This document shows positions 16,830-23,060 of a stretch of 64,000 nucleotides of DNA, piece by piece. The stretch comes from BD2-11 sp965221785 (GTDB lineage Bacteria > Gemmatimonadota > Gemmatimonadetes > Longimicrobiales > Gaopeijiaceae), in the NCBI GenBank assembly GCA_965221785.1, contig CBDCSR010000003.1:62001-126000 (forward strand). The letters run 5' to 3'. Under the pieces are notes generated by a model. That model saw nothing but the letters and a program-made list of their open reading frames with translations. It had not been told where the DNA came from and ran no database searches. Positions within the stretch are counted from its first letter, which is position 1; each line of letters starts with the position of its first letter. Position numbers and translations under genes: made by a program.

Positions 16830-17084
16830 ATGATCACCAAAACCAGACGATTCTTCCGCTTGACCGGAGCGAGCCTCGCTCTGATGGTCGCACTAGCGCT
16901 GGGCACCGGACCGGTGCTGGCCGCACAGGAGAAAGGACACACAGGGTGCCTGGACGAAGCCGCAGAGGACTTCGGCGAATGCCTGGAGGGGGCAGATGGC
17001 TTCTGGGCCAGGGTCGGCTGCGGGGTCTTGGTGATCCTGAACACGTTGGGTTGCGGCGCCGACGCAGCTATTGACCTCTTCTGA
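16830..17084 (+). CDS. Secreted twin Cys-X10-Cys small protein, copy A
   Basis: An 84-residue precursor. The N-terminus (MITKTRRFFRLTGASLALMV) and the rest of a hydrophobic core form a Sec signal peptide with probable cleavage after VLA at 31. The mature part of about 53 residues has four cysteines at 40, 51, 64 and 75, i.e. C-X10-C, X12, C-X10-C, the layout of a helical hairpin held by two disulfides. The first helix is acidic (CLDEAAEDFGEC), the second hydrophobic (CGVLVILNTLGC). The start ATG follows AAGAGAGAG. A paralogue with identical cysteine positions lies at 20997. The target and activity are unknown; the linked ABC genes and propeller suggest an exported bioactive or signalling peptide. 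Confidence 0.8.
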   Translation: MITKTRRFFRLTGASLALMVALALGTGPVLAAQEKGHTGCLDEAAEDFGECLEGADGFWARVGCGVLVILNTLGCGADAAIDLF

Positions 17085-17452
17085 TCGAGCCGCTGTCGCG
17101 TCGGTTTGGTGAGGAGCTTCTTGCTGTATGTCTTCGGCACTAGTCGGCAATCAACCGACTTGGTCCCGGCGCGGCTGCTCCCAGGCCCGGGAGAGACTCC
17201 CGGGCCTGGGGCGACTCGTGCTCTCCGGCCGCCGAAATGCTGTCCCGCCAACTCGTACTCCGGCACATGCTTCTATCTGACAGCACATGTTCCCACCCAG
17301 CCATGGCGTAGCCCTGCGGCGGGCGGCACTCTGGAAAGCGTGACGGAATCTGCGTGATGGCCGCCTGCATCCCGCGGCGCTTGCTGGCTGCGGCATCGCT
17401 CGGGCGAGGATGGCAAGAGCCTGAGTATTCACCCAAACAAGGAAGCGTGTTC
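17085..17452. other. Spacer between Cys-protein and propeller genes
   Basis: A 368-base stretch with no supported gene. Its first part (about 17090-17150) matches the 3' end of the second Cys-protein gene of copy B (GTGAGGA-CTTCTTGCTGTA, then CTTCGGCACTAG), so it is the remnant of a deleted gene. The GC hairpin at 17180-17210 follows. The remainder (17211-17452) probably carries the promoter or leader of the propeller gene; no clear promoter boxes are visible. Confidence 0.6.
17180..17210 (+). terminator. Perfect 14-bp GC hairpin downstream of Cys-protein gene (copy A)
   Basis: CCCAGGCCCGGGAG (17180-17193) pairs with its complement at 17197-17210 around a 3-base loop. No T-run follows, so it may act as an attenuator or an mRNA-stabilising 3' end rather than a classical terminator. 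It would separate strong peptide-gene expression from weaker propeller/ABC expression. The same 14-bp stem is conserved at 21652-21682. Confidence 0.65.
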
Positions 17453-18565
17453 ATGATTCCCAAGGCAGGAGGATCTGTAGGCGGTTCGGCCGGATGGGTG
17501 GTCGGAATCGCCTTCGCAGCAGCCGCATCCGTTCTGTTCCTGAGCGTCGTACAGGCAGTGCGGGACCGTCGCCCCATGGATGCACAGGGGGCTGCCAACG
17601 GTGACCGAGTAGAGGTTTACCAGGAGCGAAGACCCCTGGAGGTGCCTCTGGACGTACCCCTCCTGGAGAATGTGCTCTCCGCCACCGACGCGGTCTTTCA
17701 CGATGGGGACTGGTTCGTCCTCGACGCGCGGGCCGCCCAGGTTCACCGCCTCGACTCCGCCGGGACGTTGTTGGGCAGTTTCGGCCGAAGAGGGCGCGGG
17801 CCGGGTGAATTCGGAGCACTCCCGGCTGCGGTCGCGGCGCATGGCGATTCGATCGTGGTGACGGAGCGGACAAGTAATCAGGTACACTTGTATTCGCCCG
17901 AAGGCGCTTTGCTGGCCACCCGTCTGGTTCGTCTCGACGCATGCCTTCTGGCCGAAATCCACGACCTCGCCTCCTCGCCGCTTGGCCTGTTGCTGCTCGT
18001 CAGATGCAGAAACGACGGATTAAGGACGGAGACACGGGTGGTTCTGGAGGCCGGGGACGGGTTCAACCGGACGGTGGCTGAGCGACTTCCTCAGCCTGGC
18101 GGGCCGGTTGTGCTCGACGCTCTCACTCCACCGATACTGAGCCTGCATCCAGAGGGGTTCGTGTTCGGTAGCGCGCAAGACGCATGCCTCGGCGTCTATC
18201 GCCTCGATGGAGAAGCAATCGAGTCGATCTGTCATGACTGGCTCGCACCGGTAGCGACACCAAGGGAATTCATCAGGCGGATGCGTTCAACACTGGCCGC
18301 TCGGACAGACATCCGGTGGACGCTGCCTGAGCAATTCTATCCCATTGCAGAAGTATTCGTGACCCGCAACGGCAGATGGATCTACCGTGTCCTGGCTTCC
18401 GATCAGCCCGAGAGTTATGAGCTGATCGCACCTGGCCGACAAGGCTCGATCAAACTCCCCGTTCCCCGTGCGAGATACGCCTTTGTGCATGAGGGGACGG
18501 CCTTGCTGGGCTGGGACGATCTCGAAGGCGTTCGACTGACCACGTACGCACTGGAGGGTCGCTGA
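17453..18565 (+). CDS. Membrane-anchored 6-bladed beta-propeller protein
   Basis: A 370-residue protein with an N-terminal anchor (about 13-34, GWVVGIAFAAAASVLFLSVV) and a large extracytoplasmic domain. The motif GSFGRRGRGPGEF (about 105-117), with strand repeats such as FVLDARAAQVHRLD and VHLYSPEGALL, is typical of NHL/BF3164-like 6-bladed propellers. Such propellers bind peptides or other ligands. The start ATG 17453 has GGAAG upstream; the frame extends 33 codons further without a signal. The stop is 1 base before the ATPase ATG, so propeller, ATPase and permease form one translational unit. Codon use is visibly less G/C-rich at third positions than in flanking genes. A similar propeller is fused to the sigma-operon protein at 38119. 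Confidence 0.8.
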   Translation: MIPKAGGSVGGSAGWVVGIAFAAAASVLFLSVVQAVRDRRPMDAQGAANGDRVEVYQERRPLEVPLDVPLLENVLSATDAVFHDGDWFVLDARAAQVHRLDSAGTLLGSFGRRGRGPGEFGALPAAVAAHGDSIVVTERTSNQVHLYSPEGALLATRLVRLDACLLAEIHDLASSPLGLLLLVRCRNDGLRTETRVVLEAGDGFNRTVAERLPQPGGPVVLDALTPPILSLHPEGFVFGSAQDACLGVYRLDGEAIESICHDWLAPVATPREFIRRMRSTLAARTDIRWTLPEQFYPIAEVFVTRNGRWIYRVLASDQPESYELIAPGRQGSIKLPVPRARYAFVHEGTALLGWDDLEGVRLTTYALEGR

Positions 18566-18566
18566 C

Positions 18567-19304
18567 ATGGGTGCTACACAGGCGGACATCGTCGTTGGCG
18601 GCGCGAGCGTATCCTACCGTAGGTTCTTTCGACATCGTCAGGTACTGTCGGAAATCGACTTTGTCGCACGATCTGGTGAGATCACTGCGATCATCGGACC
18701 CAACGGAGCAGGCAAGACAACCTTGTTTCGTGCCCTGCTTGGGTTCCTGCCGGTGAATGCCGGGAAGTGCCTCATCGGTGGCTTGCCGCCCATGGAATAC
18801 CGCCAGCAGAAGGGAATCGCCTATCAGCCCGAGACCATTGACTTCCCGGGGTTGTGGAACGCCCGGGACGTGCTCGGTTGCGGCGTCGACCTCTGCAGGA
18901 TCTCGAAGGATGACCGGCATGCCGCGTTCCGTAAGGCCATCTCGCGAACCCGATTTGACGCCGCCACCCTCTTGCGCCCCGCCCGACGGTACTCGAAGGG
19001 CATGAAGCGACGGCTGTCTCTGGCCTACGCGCTAATCGGTGAACCCACGGTCGTATTGCTCGACGAGCCCTTTGCGGGGCTCGATCCACCCGCACGCCAC
19101 GCCCTTCGAGTAGAAATCACCGGCGCGCGGAATCGGGGAGCCACTGTGGTGCTGGCCAGCCACGAACTGGGCGAAGTGGAACGATTGGCGAACCGCGCCT
19201 GCATTCTTGCAGATGGGAGCATCCGTCCAGGCCCCGTCCTCAGCCCTGGCGACGCTCCCGTTGACACGATATTGGAAGCTGAGTTTACGGGATCTGGAGA
19301 ATAA
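18567..19304 (+). CDS. ABC transporter ATP-binding protein (ABC-2 type)
   Basis: A 245-residue nucleotide-binding subunit. Walker A is GPNGAGKT (about 46-53), the Q-loop lies near YQPETIDFPG, the signature is YSKGMKRRL in place of LSGGQ, Walker B is VVLLDEPFAGLDP, and the switch His is in LASHEL. The signature resembles those of ABC-2 exporters for polysaccharides, peptides and drugs (CcmA/NatA-like). It sits between the propeller and the permease with a 1-base and a 2-base gap, so it powers that permease. Placement next to the secreted Cys proteins suggests export or self-protection, although the precursors have their own Sec signals. No second copy survives in the duplicated unit. Confidence 0.93.
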   Translation: MGATQADIVVGGASVSYRRFFRHRQVLSEIDFVARSGEITAIIGPNGAGKTTLFRALLGFLPVNAGKCLIGGLPPMEYRQQKGIAYQPETIDFPGLWNARDVLGCGVDLCRISKDDRHAAFRKAISRTRFDAATLLRPARRYSKGMKRRLSLAYALIGEPTVVLLDEPFAGLDPPARHALRVEITGARNRGATVVLASHELGEVERLANRACILADGSIRPGPVLSPGDAPVDTILEAEFTGSGE

Positions 19305-19306
19305 GT

Positions 19307-20044
19307 ATGTGTATGCCCTTCAGCAGACGAGTCATCCTTCTCGTTCGGTCGCGTGTCAAAGCGCTCACACTGATGGTCCTTGCCATCGGCATCATCTCGT
19401 GGCCCAGTCTCGCCAGCGGTGGGGCCACGCTGCTCGCGATGGGTCTCGGTGACATATTCGCAATGCTGTGTCTCGCTCTGCCGCTGGTCTTCGCGGCCGG
19501 GGTTGTGTCGGGTGACTTCCAACGCGGTATGGCACGACTTTGGCTGCAGAAGCCAATCGGGCCGGTGCGCTTCTATCTGTCGAGGTTCCTGGAAAGGCTG
19601 CTGGTCTCGCTGGTGTTTGCGCTTCTCGCGCTTGGTGCAACGCGCCTGGGGATCGCGGCGCTTGGTCAACCCGACGAGGTCAGCCGGCTGCTGGGCTACC
19701 TTCCATATGTGCTCATCTTCGCTTGCGTTGTGTTTGGCTTCTCGTCCTGGATATCGAGAGGGTCGACGCTGGTTGCGATCGGTTTTCTGGCTGCGGGAAG
19801 CCTGGCCCGTGAAACGGGCTCGACCGACTTGCTTGGACGACCCTGGAACTGGCTGGTCGAAGCACTACTCGTTCCGATGCCCGCCATTGGAGAATTCCGT
19901 GACTTCCTTGTCGGCGGATCCGATGCCATCTGGATCCCATCTGCACAAATCCTCGCATACAGCATCGGTTGGACGGCGTTGGGTGCGCTAGGCGTCTGGT
20001 ACACGGTCAACAAAGGCAGGCTGCCCCACGCGGAGCAGTCCTGA
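19307..20044 (+). CDS. ABC-2 type transporter permease
   Basis: A 245-residue inner-membrane protein with about six hydrophobic segments: near 18-35 (LTLMVLAIGIISW), 40-65, 98-120 (LLVSLVFALLALGATRL), 128-148 (LGYLPYVLIFACVVF), 150-165 and 215-235 (ILAYSIGWTALGALGVWY). The pattern GDFQRGMARLWLQKPIGPVRFYLSRF after the second segment is typical of ABC-2 permeases with few extracellular domains. The start ATG follows TGGAGA. It pairs with the ATPase just upstream. An internally deleted copy of its 3' half survives at 21691-21949. Downstream, the gene runs straight into a fragment of the 22001-22984 gene on the opposite strand. Confidence 0.85.
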   Translation: MCMPFSRRVILLVRSRVKALTLMVLAIGIISWPSLASGGATLLAMGLGDIFAMLCLALPLVFAAGVVSGDFQRGMARLWLQKPIGPVRFYLSRFLERLLVSLVFALLALGATRLGIAALGQPDEVSRLLGYLPYVLIFACVVFGFSSWISRGSTLVAIGFLAAGSLARETGSTDLLGRPWNWLVEALLVPMPAIGEFRDFLVGGSDAIWIPSAQILAYSIGWTALGALGVWYTVNKGRLPHAEQS

Positions 20045-20068
20045 GCATGCCGGATGCCGCAAAGGTGG

Positions 20069-20345
20069 CCCTCGCCGCAGTAGAGGAACCACGACATGCA
20101 CAAGCCGTTCACCTTCTGGACGGTGACGCGCAGCGCGGGCGATAGTTGCCACCGACTGAAGCTCCGGACTGCAGGAGCCGGCCCCCAGGGCACCTGCCTC
20201 GGACATGACGACAGTGTTGTCGACGATGTAGTCCGGCCGCAGGGTCGCCCAGGCCCGCTCGGTGACCCCGTTTGTTGGTGAAGGTCCACAGGAGTCCCGA
20301 TCGCCCCAGTCGGGCGGGACGCGAACCTTGAACGAGCCGTCCTGG
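20069..20345 (-). pseudogene. Fragment of the secreted gene at 22001-22984
   Basis: On the minus strand this stretch matches the 22001-22984 gene (for example GTTCACCTTCTGGAC, and GATGTAGTCCGGCCGCAGGGT on the plus strand). It has lost the Pro-rich linker region and a second block. The second deletion ends at TTGAAC, a word present at both borders in the intact gene, so slipped or microhomology-mediated loss is likely. Frameshifts and a missing 5' end confirm decay. It marks the right end of duplication copy A. Confidence 0.8.
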
Positions 20346-20351
20346 ACGCTA

Positions 20352-20550
20352 CTCCGGAAAAGCGGGTGCTGCGGAACCTGCGACGAGGAATAGGCCTTCG
20401 GGTTCAAGCTGCTGCTGATCGCCGCAGCCGCCTGGCTTGTCTCAAGGGCGCAGCCAAGAGCCCCAGCCGCGGCACGACGATCATGCCCGGCAGCTTCAGA
20501 AGCAGGACCGCTGCGGTTCCCACCGCGGACAACTGAGCAAACGTCTTCGT
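20352..20550 (-). pseudogene. Broken and rearranged copy of the 68-aa membrane protein gene
   Basis: The 5' part (20447-20550, minus strand) matches the intact gene at 16165-16371, but the start codon is ACG and the reading frame drifts. The rest has been inverted in two pieces: 20352-20393, read on the plus strand, encodes LRKSGCCGTCDEE and stop, and 20394-20446 encodes FGFKLLLIAAAAWLV. Their order shows two separate inversions rather than one. It is not expressible as a functional protein and marks the left end of duplication copy B. Confidence 0.85.
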
Positions 20551-20996
20551 TTCCCTCCGTTCGTCCAGTTTCGTGTCCGCGGGCCTGCGTCCGTCCCTCG
20601 TCGAAGTTCCCGGGCCCGACCTCAAGGTAACGGCTCTCTCCTGCGCGGACACCAGTGCATTTCATAGACACCGGCCCGATTCATCGACACCGCCGCATCC
20701 GGCCATTGACTCGCCCGGGATTCGCGCTTCGGTACGAGACGTGGATGAATGACCCGCGAACAGGCGCCGATTCGCGGATGAGGGACTCCGATCACTCACA
20801 ACAGCACGAGAAAGAGCCCCGCTGGTCGCCACCTCGACGAGCACACCATGTCGATACAACCAAGCCCTCGAACTCGACCGTGATACAGCTCCCGAGATGC
20901 CGCCGCGGTGAAGATCCAGCCCACTCGCGCGAATCAGTCCGCTCACGCCGGCCGACAAGACGGCCCGCACAGTCAAATCCATACCAGGAGAGAGCT
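20551..20996 (+). promoter_or_regulatory. Conserved leader of the second Cys-protein gene (copy B)
   Basis: No gene is supported here. From about 20710 onward the sequence parallels 16540-16829, with many substitutions and small indels. The hairpin CCGCGAA/TTCGCGG is retained exactly (20754-20760 with 20771-20777), and the TTCG-loop hairpin is retained with mismatches. The word CACACCATGTCGATACAACC and the run GACGGCCCGCACAGTCAAAT are identical in both leaders. An open frame continues into the Cys-protein gene, but it is not kept in copy A, so I read the block as untranslated. Confidence 0.5.
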
Positions 20997-21230
20997 ATGA
21001 TCGCCAAAACCAAACGATTCGTCCGCTTGACCGGAGCAGGCCTCGCTCTGATGGCGGCGCTGGCGCTGGGTTCCGGACCCGTGCTGGCCGCACAGGGGAA
21101 AGTACTCAAAGGGTGCCTGGGTGAAGCCGTAGAGAGCTACGGCGAATGCCTGGGGAAGGCGGACGGCTTCTTTGACAGTCTCACTTGCACTTTCGAGCTG
21201 ATCCTGGACGCAGTGGATTGCGTCCTGTAA
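20997..21230 (+). CDS. Secreted twin Cys-X10-Cys small protein, copy B
   Basis: A 77-residue precursor closely related to the 84-residue one at 16830. The signal peptide is nearly identical (FVRLTGAGLALMAALALG), with cleavage probable after VLA at 31. Cysteines are again at 40, 51, 64 and 75 (C-X10-C, X12, C-X10-C). Between them the mature sequences differ, notably the second helix (CTFELILDAVDC, acidic rather than neutral), so cysteine spacing is conserved more strongly than surface residues. The start ATG has AGGAGAGAG upstream, a strong site. The third Cys-protein gene follows 84 bases later, probably on the same message. Confidence 0.8.
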   Translation: MIAKTKRFVRLTGAGLALMAALALGSGPVLAAQGKVLKGCLGEAVESYGECLGKADGFFDSLTCTFELILDAVDCVL

Positions 21231-21314
21231 CCACTGATCTCCTATCGATCTGGCCCGAGCAAGGATGTGACGGCCTCCCTTTGATCATCCACCTCAAACC
21301 CACAGGAGAATAAT

Positions 21315-21602
21315 ATGATGCGCGTAAGAAACCCCCTGGTGCGAACCACCGGGCTCGGTCTCGCGCTCGCAACGGCTCTGGCTCTTGGAGCTGGACCACT
21401 GCTGGCAGAGTGTTACACCATGTACGGCAGTCCGCGGGAATGTACACCCAGCGAGCAATTCGACCGGTGTCTCGCCAACGCTGACGACGCTATGGCTCAG
21501 TGCGGGGGCCGCACGTTTTTCAGTCGAGCCGGGTGCGGGATGAAGTGGGGTATTGACAGGGCGTCTTGTGGCGTCGACTTAGTGAGGAACTTCTTGCTGT
21601 AG
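21315..21602 (+). CDS. Secreted six-cysteine small protein, third paralogue
   Basis: A 95-residue precursor with the same type of signal peptide (LVRTTGLGLALATALALGAG, cleavage near LLA at 31). It has cysteines at 33, 43, 52, 63, 74 and 85. The last four give C-X10-C-X10-C-X10-C, i.e. the twin motif with a shorter connecting loop, and an extra N-terminal pair is added. The start ATG at 21315 has AGGAG with a 6-base spacer. The 3' end is followed by the GC hairpin at 21652. A remnant of an equivalent gene lies after the first Cys-protein gene in copy A, so the ancestral unit had two peptide genes. Confidence 0.75.
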   Translation: MMRVRNPLVRTTGLGLALATALALGAGPLLAECYTMYGSPRECTPSEQFDRCLANADDAMAQCGGRTFFSRAGCGMKWGIDRASCGVDLVRNFLL

Positions 21603-21651
21603 CCTTCGGCACTAGCCGGCAATCAACGGACTTGGTCCTGGCGCGGCTGCT

Positions 21652-21682
21652 CCCAGGCCCGGGAGAACCTCCCGGGCCTGGG
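21652..21682 (+). terminator. Perfect 14-bp GC hairpin after the third Cys-protein gene (copy B)
   Basis: CCCAGGCCCGGGAG (21652-21665) pairs with 21669-21682 around a 3-base loop. The stem is identical to that at 17180-17210, only the loop differs. There is no T-run. The stem's conservation while surrounding bases drift supports a function in ending or protecting the peptide mRNA. Confidence 0.65.
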
Positions 21683-21690
21683 CGACCGTG

Positions 21691-21949
21691 CTTTGGCTGC
21701 AGAAGCCAATCGGGCCGGTAGGCTCGACCGACCTGCCTGGACGCCCTTGGAATTGGCTGGCCGAAGCACTACTCGTTCTGATTCCCTCTATTAGAGAATC
21801 CTGTGACTTCGTGGTTCGGCGTGTCCGATGCCGTCTGGATCCCGCTCGCGCAGATTCTCGCCTACAGTATCGGGTGGACGGCCCTGGGAGCGCTGGGCGT
21901 CTGGTATACGGTCAACAAGGGCAGGCTGCCCCACGCCGAACAGTCCTGA
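21691..21949 (+). pseudogene. Internally deleted remnant of the ABC permease gene
   Basis: The first 29 bases match the permease at 19538-19566 (TTGGCTGCAGAAGCCAATCG). The sequence then jumps to the equivalent of 19816-20042, a loss of about 250 bases. The rest carries substitutions and an early in-frame stop but still ends with the same CTGCCCCACGC-GAACAGTCCTGA tail. The propeller, the ATPase and the 5' half of the permease are missing from this copy. Confidence 0.85.
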
Positions 21950-22000
21950 GCATGCTGGATCCCGCACCGGTAGCCGTCATCTGGTTGGCCGACGGTCAAC

Positions 22001-22984
22001 TCAACTCGCTGCTGGCCGCACCACCACCGTGAGCTCCACGTCCGCGAACAGACCGCCGTCGTCGGCTCGACCGCGAAGGAGGTATGTGCCGGGCTGGTCG
22101 AAGGTCACGTTCACCGTCCAGCGGCCGTCTTCCGGCGGTTCGGGTGGAAACCACAGCGGGGCCCACGGGGAGTTGGCGCCCGTGCGGGTGTCCTCCCACA
22201 CCTTCACCTGGGGTGGGTCGAACGAGACGCCGCCCTCACCGCGGTAGAGGAACCACGACATGAAGAGGCCGTTCACCTTCTGGACCGTAACGCGGGACGG
22301 GGGCGCAAGCTGCCGGCGGCTGAAGGTCGGGGGGGCGTTCCAGATCGAATCGGCGCGCGCTGAATCCTCGGCGGTCTCAGGAGGTGGGGGCGTCCGGCGG
22401 CGGCGGGGCCGCAACAGGCCGTCGTCCTCTACGTGTACGGTGACTGTGACAGGTCGCCCCACCGAGGTCTCTCGCTCCGTCGGACCTTCGAGTGTGACAG
22501 TCGGCGGCTGGTTCGCGCGCATCTCCGGACTGCTGGAGCCGGCCCCGAGGGCGCCGGTTTCGGACATGACGACCGTGTTGTCCACGATGTAGTCCGGCCG
22601 CAGGGTGGCGTAGGCTCGCTCGGTCACCCCGTTGCTGGTGAGGGCCCACACGAGTTCCCGGTCGCCCCAGTCGGCAGGGACACGCACCTTGAACACGAAA
22701 CGGTTGCGGCGGGGGAGGAAGTGGGTCGGCTGGCCGCGGTCGGCCGGGCCGGGCGAGAAGGTGTTGTCTTCCCCGATCGGCACATCGACTTCCTCGAGCC
22801 AGTTCCGGTTCATGTAGCCGAACAGGAAGTTGAACGAGCCGTCCTCGTTCCGTTCCCACCCCTCGAACGCCGGAGCCACATTCTGGCCGCGGGCATAGGT
22901 CTGCGCGGAAGCTCCCTGCGTCCACGCACCCAGGGCCAGCAGCAGAACCGCAGGCCGGCAGACTCGGCCGACGGCACGCAACAT
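22001..22984 (-). CDS. Secreted protein of unknown function, partner of the monooxygenase
   Basis: A 327-residue protein with a clear signal peptide (RPAVLLLALGAWTQGASAQ). The mature part has an N-terminal strand-rich region (WERNEDGSFNFLFGYMNRNW), a central segment predicted as Ig-like (PPTVTLEGPTERETSVGRPV), an Arg/Pro-rich linker (about 190-215) and a second beta domain ending DQPGTYLLRGRADDGG, which resembles PKD/Ig-type folds. No catalytic motif is visible. It lies 76 bases downstream of the cytochrome/monooxygenase gene on the same strand and is probably its functional partner. An ATG at 23041 is a possible earlier start. A decayed partial copy lies at 20069-20345. Confidence 0.7.
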   Translation of the reverse strand: MLRAVGRVCRPAVLLLALGAWTQGASAQTYARGQNVAPAFEGWERNEDGSFNFLFGYMNRNWLEEVDVPIGEDNTFSPGPADRGQPTHFLPRRNRFVFKVRVPADWGDRELVWALTSNGVTERAYATLRPDYIVDNTVVMSETGALGAGSSSPEMRANQPPTVTLEGPTERETSVGRPVTVTVHVEDDGLLRPRRRRTPPPPETAEDSARADSIWNAPPTFSRRQLAPPSRVTVQKVNGLFMSWFLYRGEGGVSFDPPQVKVWEDTRTGANSPWAPLWFPPEPPEDGRWTVNVTFDQPGTYLLRGRADDGGLFADVELTVVVRPAAS

Positions 22985-23060
22985 CCAGGAGAGCCTGTAG
23001 ACCGGACGGATTCCGGCGGGAGCTCGGCCCTCGCAGACCATCGCTCGCGCGGTCACGCCC

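Larger units (their letters stand above)
21603..22000. other. Region holding hairpin and permease remnant
   Basis: No intact gene lies here. In order it holds the GC hairpin (21652-21682), the internally deleted permease copy (21691-21949), and 51 bases of unrelated spacer leading to the stop of the convergent secreted gene. Confidence 0.7.
16165..22290. repeat. Tandem segmental duplication, copy A (about 16165-20345) and copy B (about 20352-22290)
   Basis: Direct comparison shows two copies of one unit: 68-aa membrane gene, leader, Cys-protein gene(s), GC hairpin, propeller, ATPase, permease, then the 3' part of the secreted gene. The membrane genes start at 16371 and 20550, the Cys-protein genes at 16830 and 20997, the hairpins at 17180 and 21652, and the permease ends at 20044 and 21949. 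In copy B the propeller, the ATPase and most of the permease are deleted. In copy A the second Cys protein has been reduced to a 3' remnant (about 17090-17130), and the secreted gene to a fragment. The copies meet at about 20346-20351. Confidence 0.85.

Noticed and set aside
16573..16833. An 86-codon open frame in the leader of the first Cys-protein gene
   Set aside because: The copy-B counterpart drifts into a different frame that reads through into the peptide gene, so coding register is not conserved while nucleotides are.
20655..21230. A 191-codon frame that would extend the second Cys protein at its N-terminus
   Set aside because: The internal ATG at 20997 has AGGAGAGAG and starts a proper signal peptide. 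An N-terminal extension of 114 residues would destroy secretion and is not found in copy A.
16165..22984. Transposon or prophage as the cause of the duplicated region
   Set aside because: No transposase, integrase, terminal inverted repeats or target-site duplications are seen. A simple tandem duplication explains the order.
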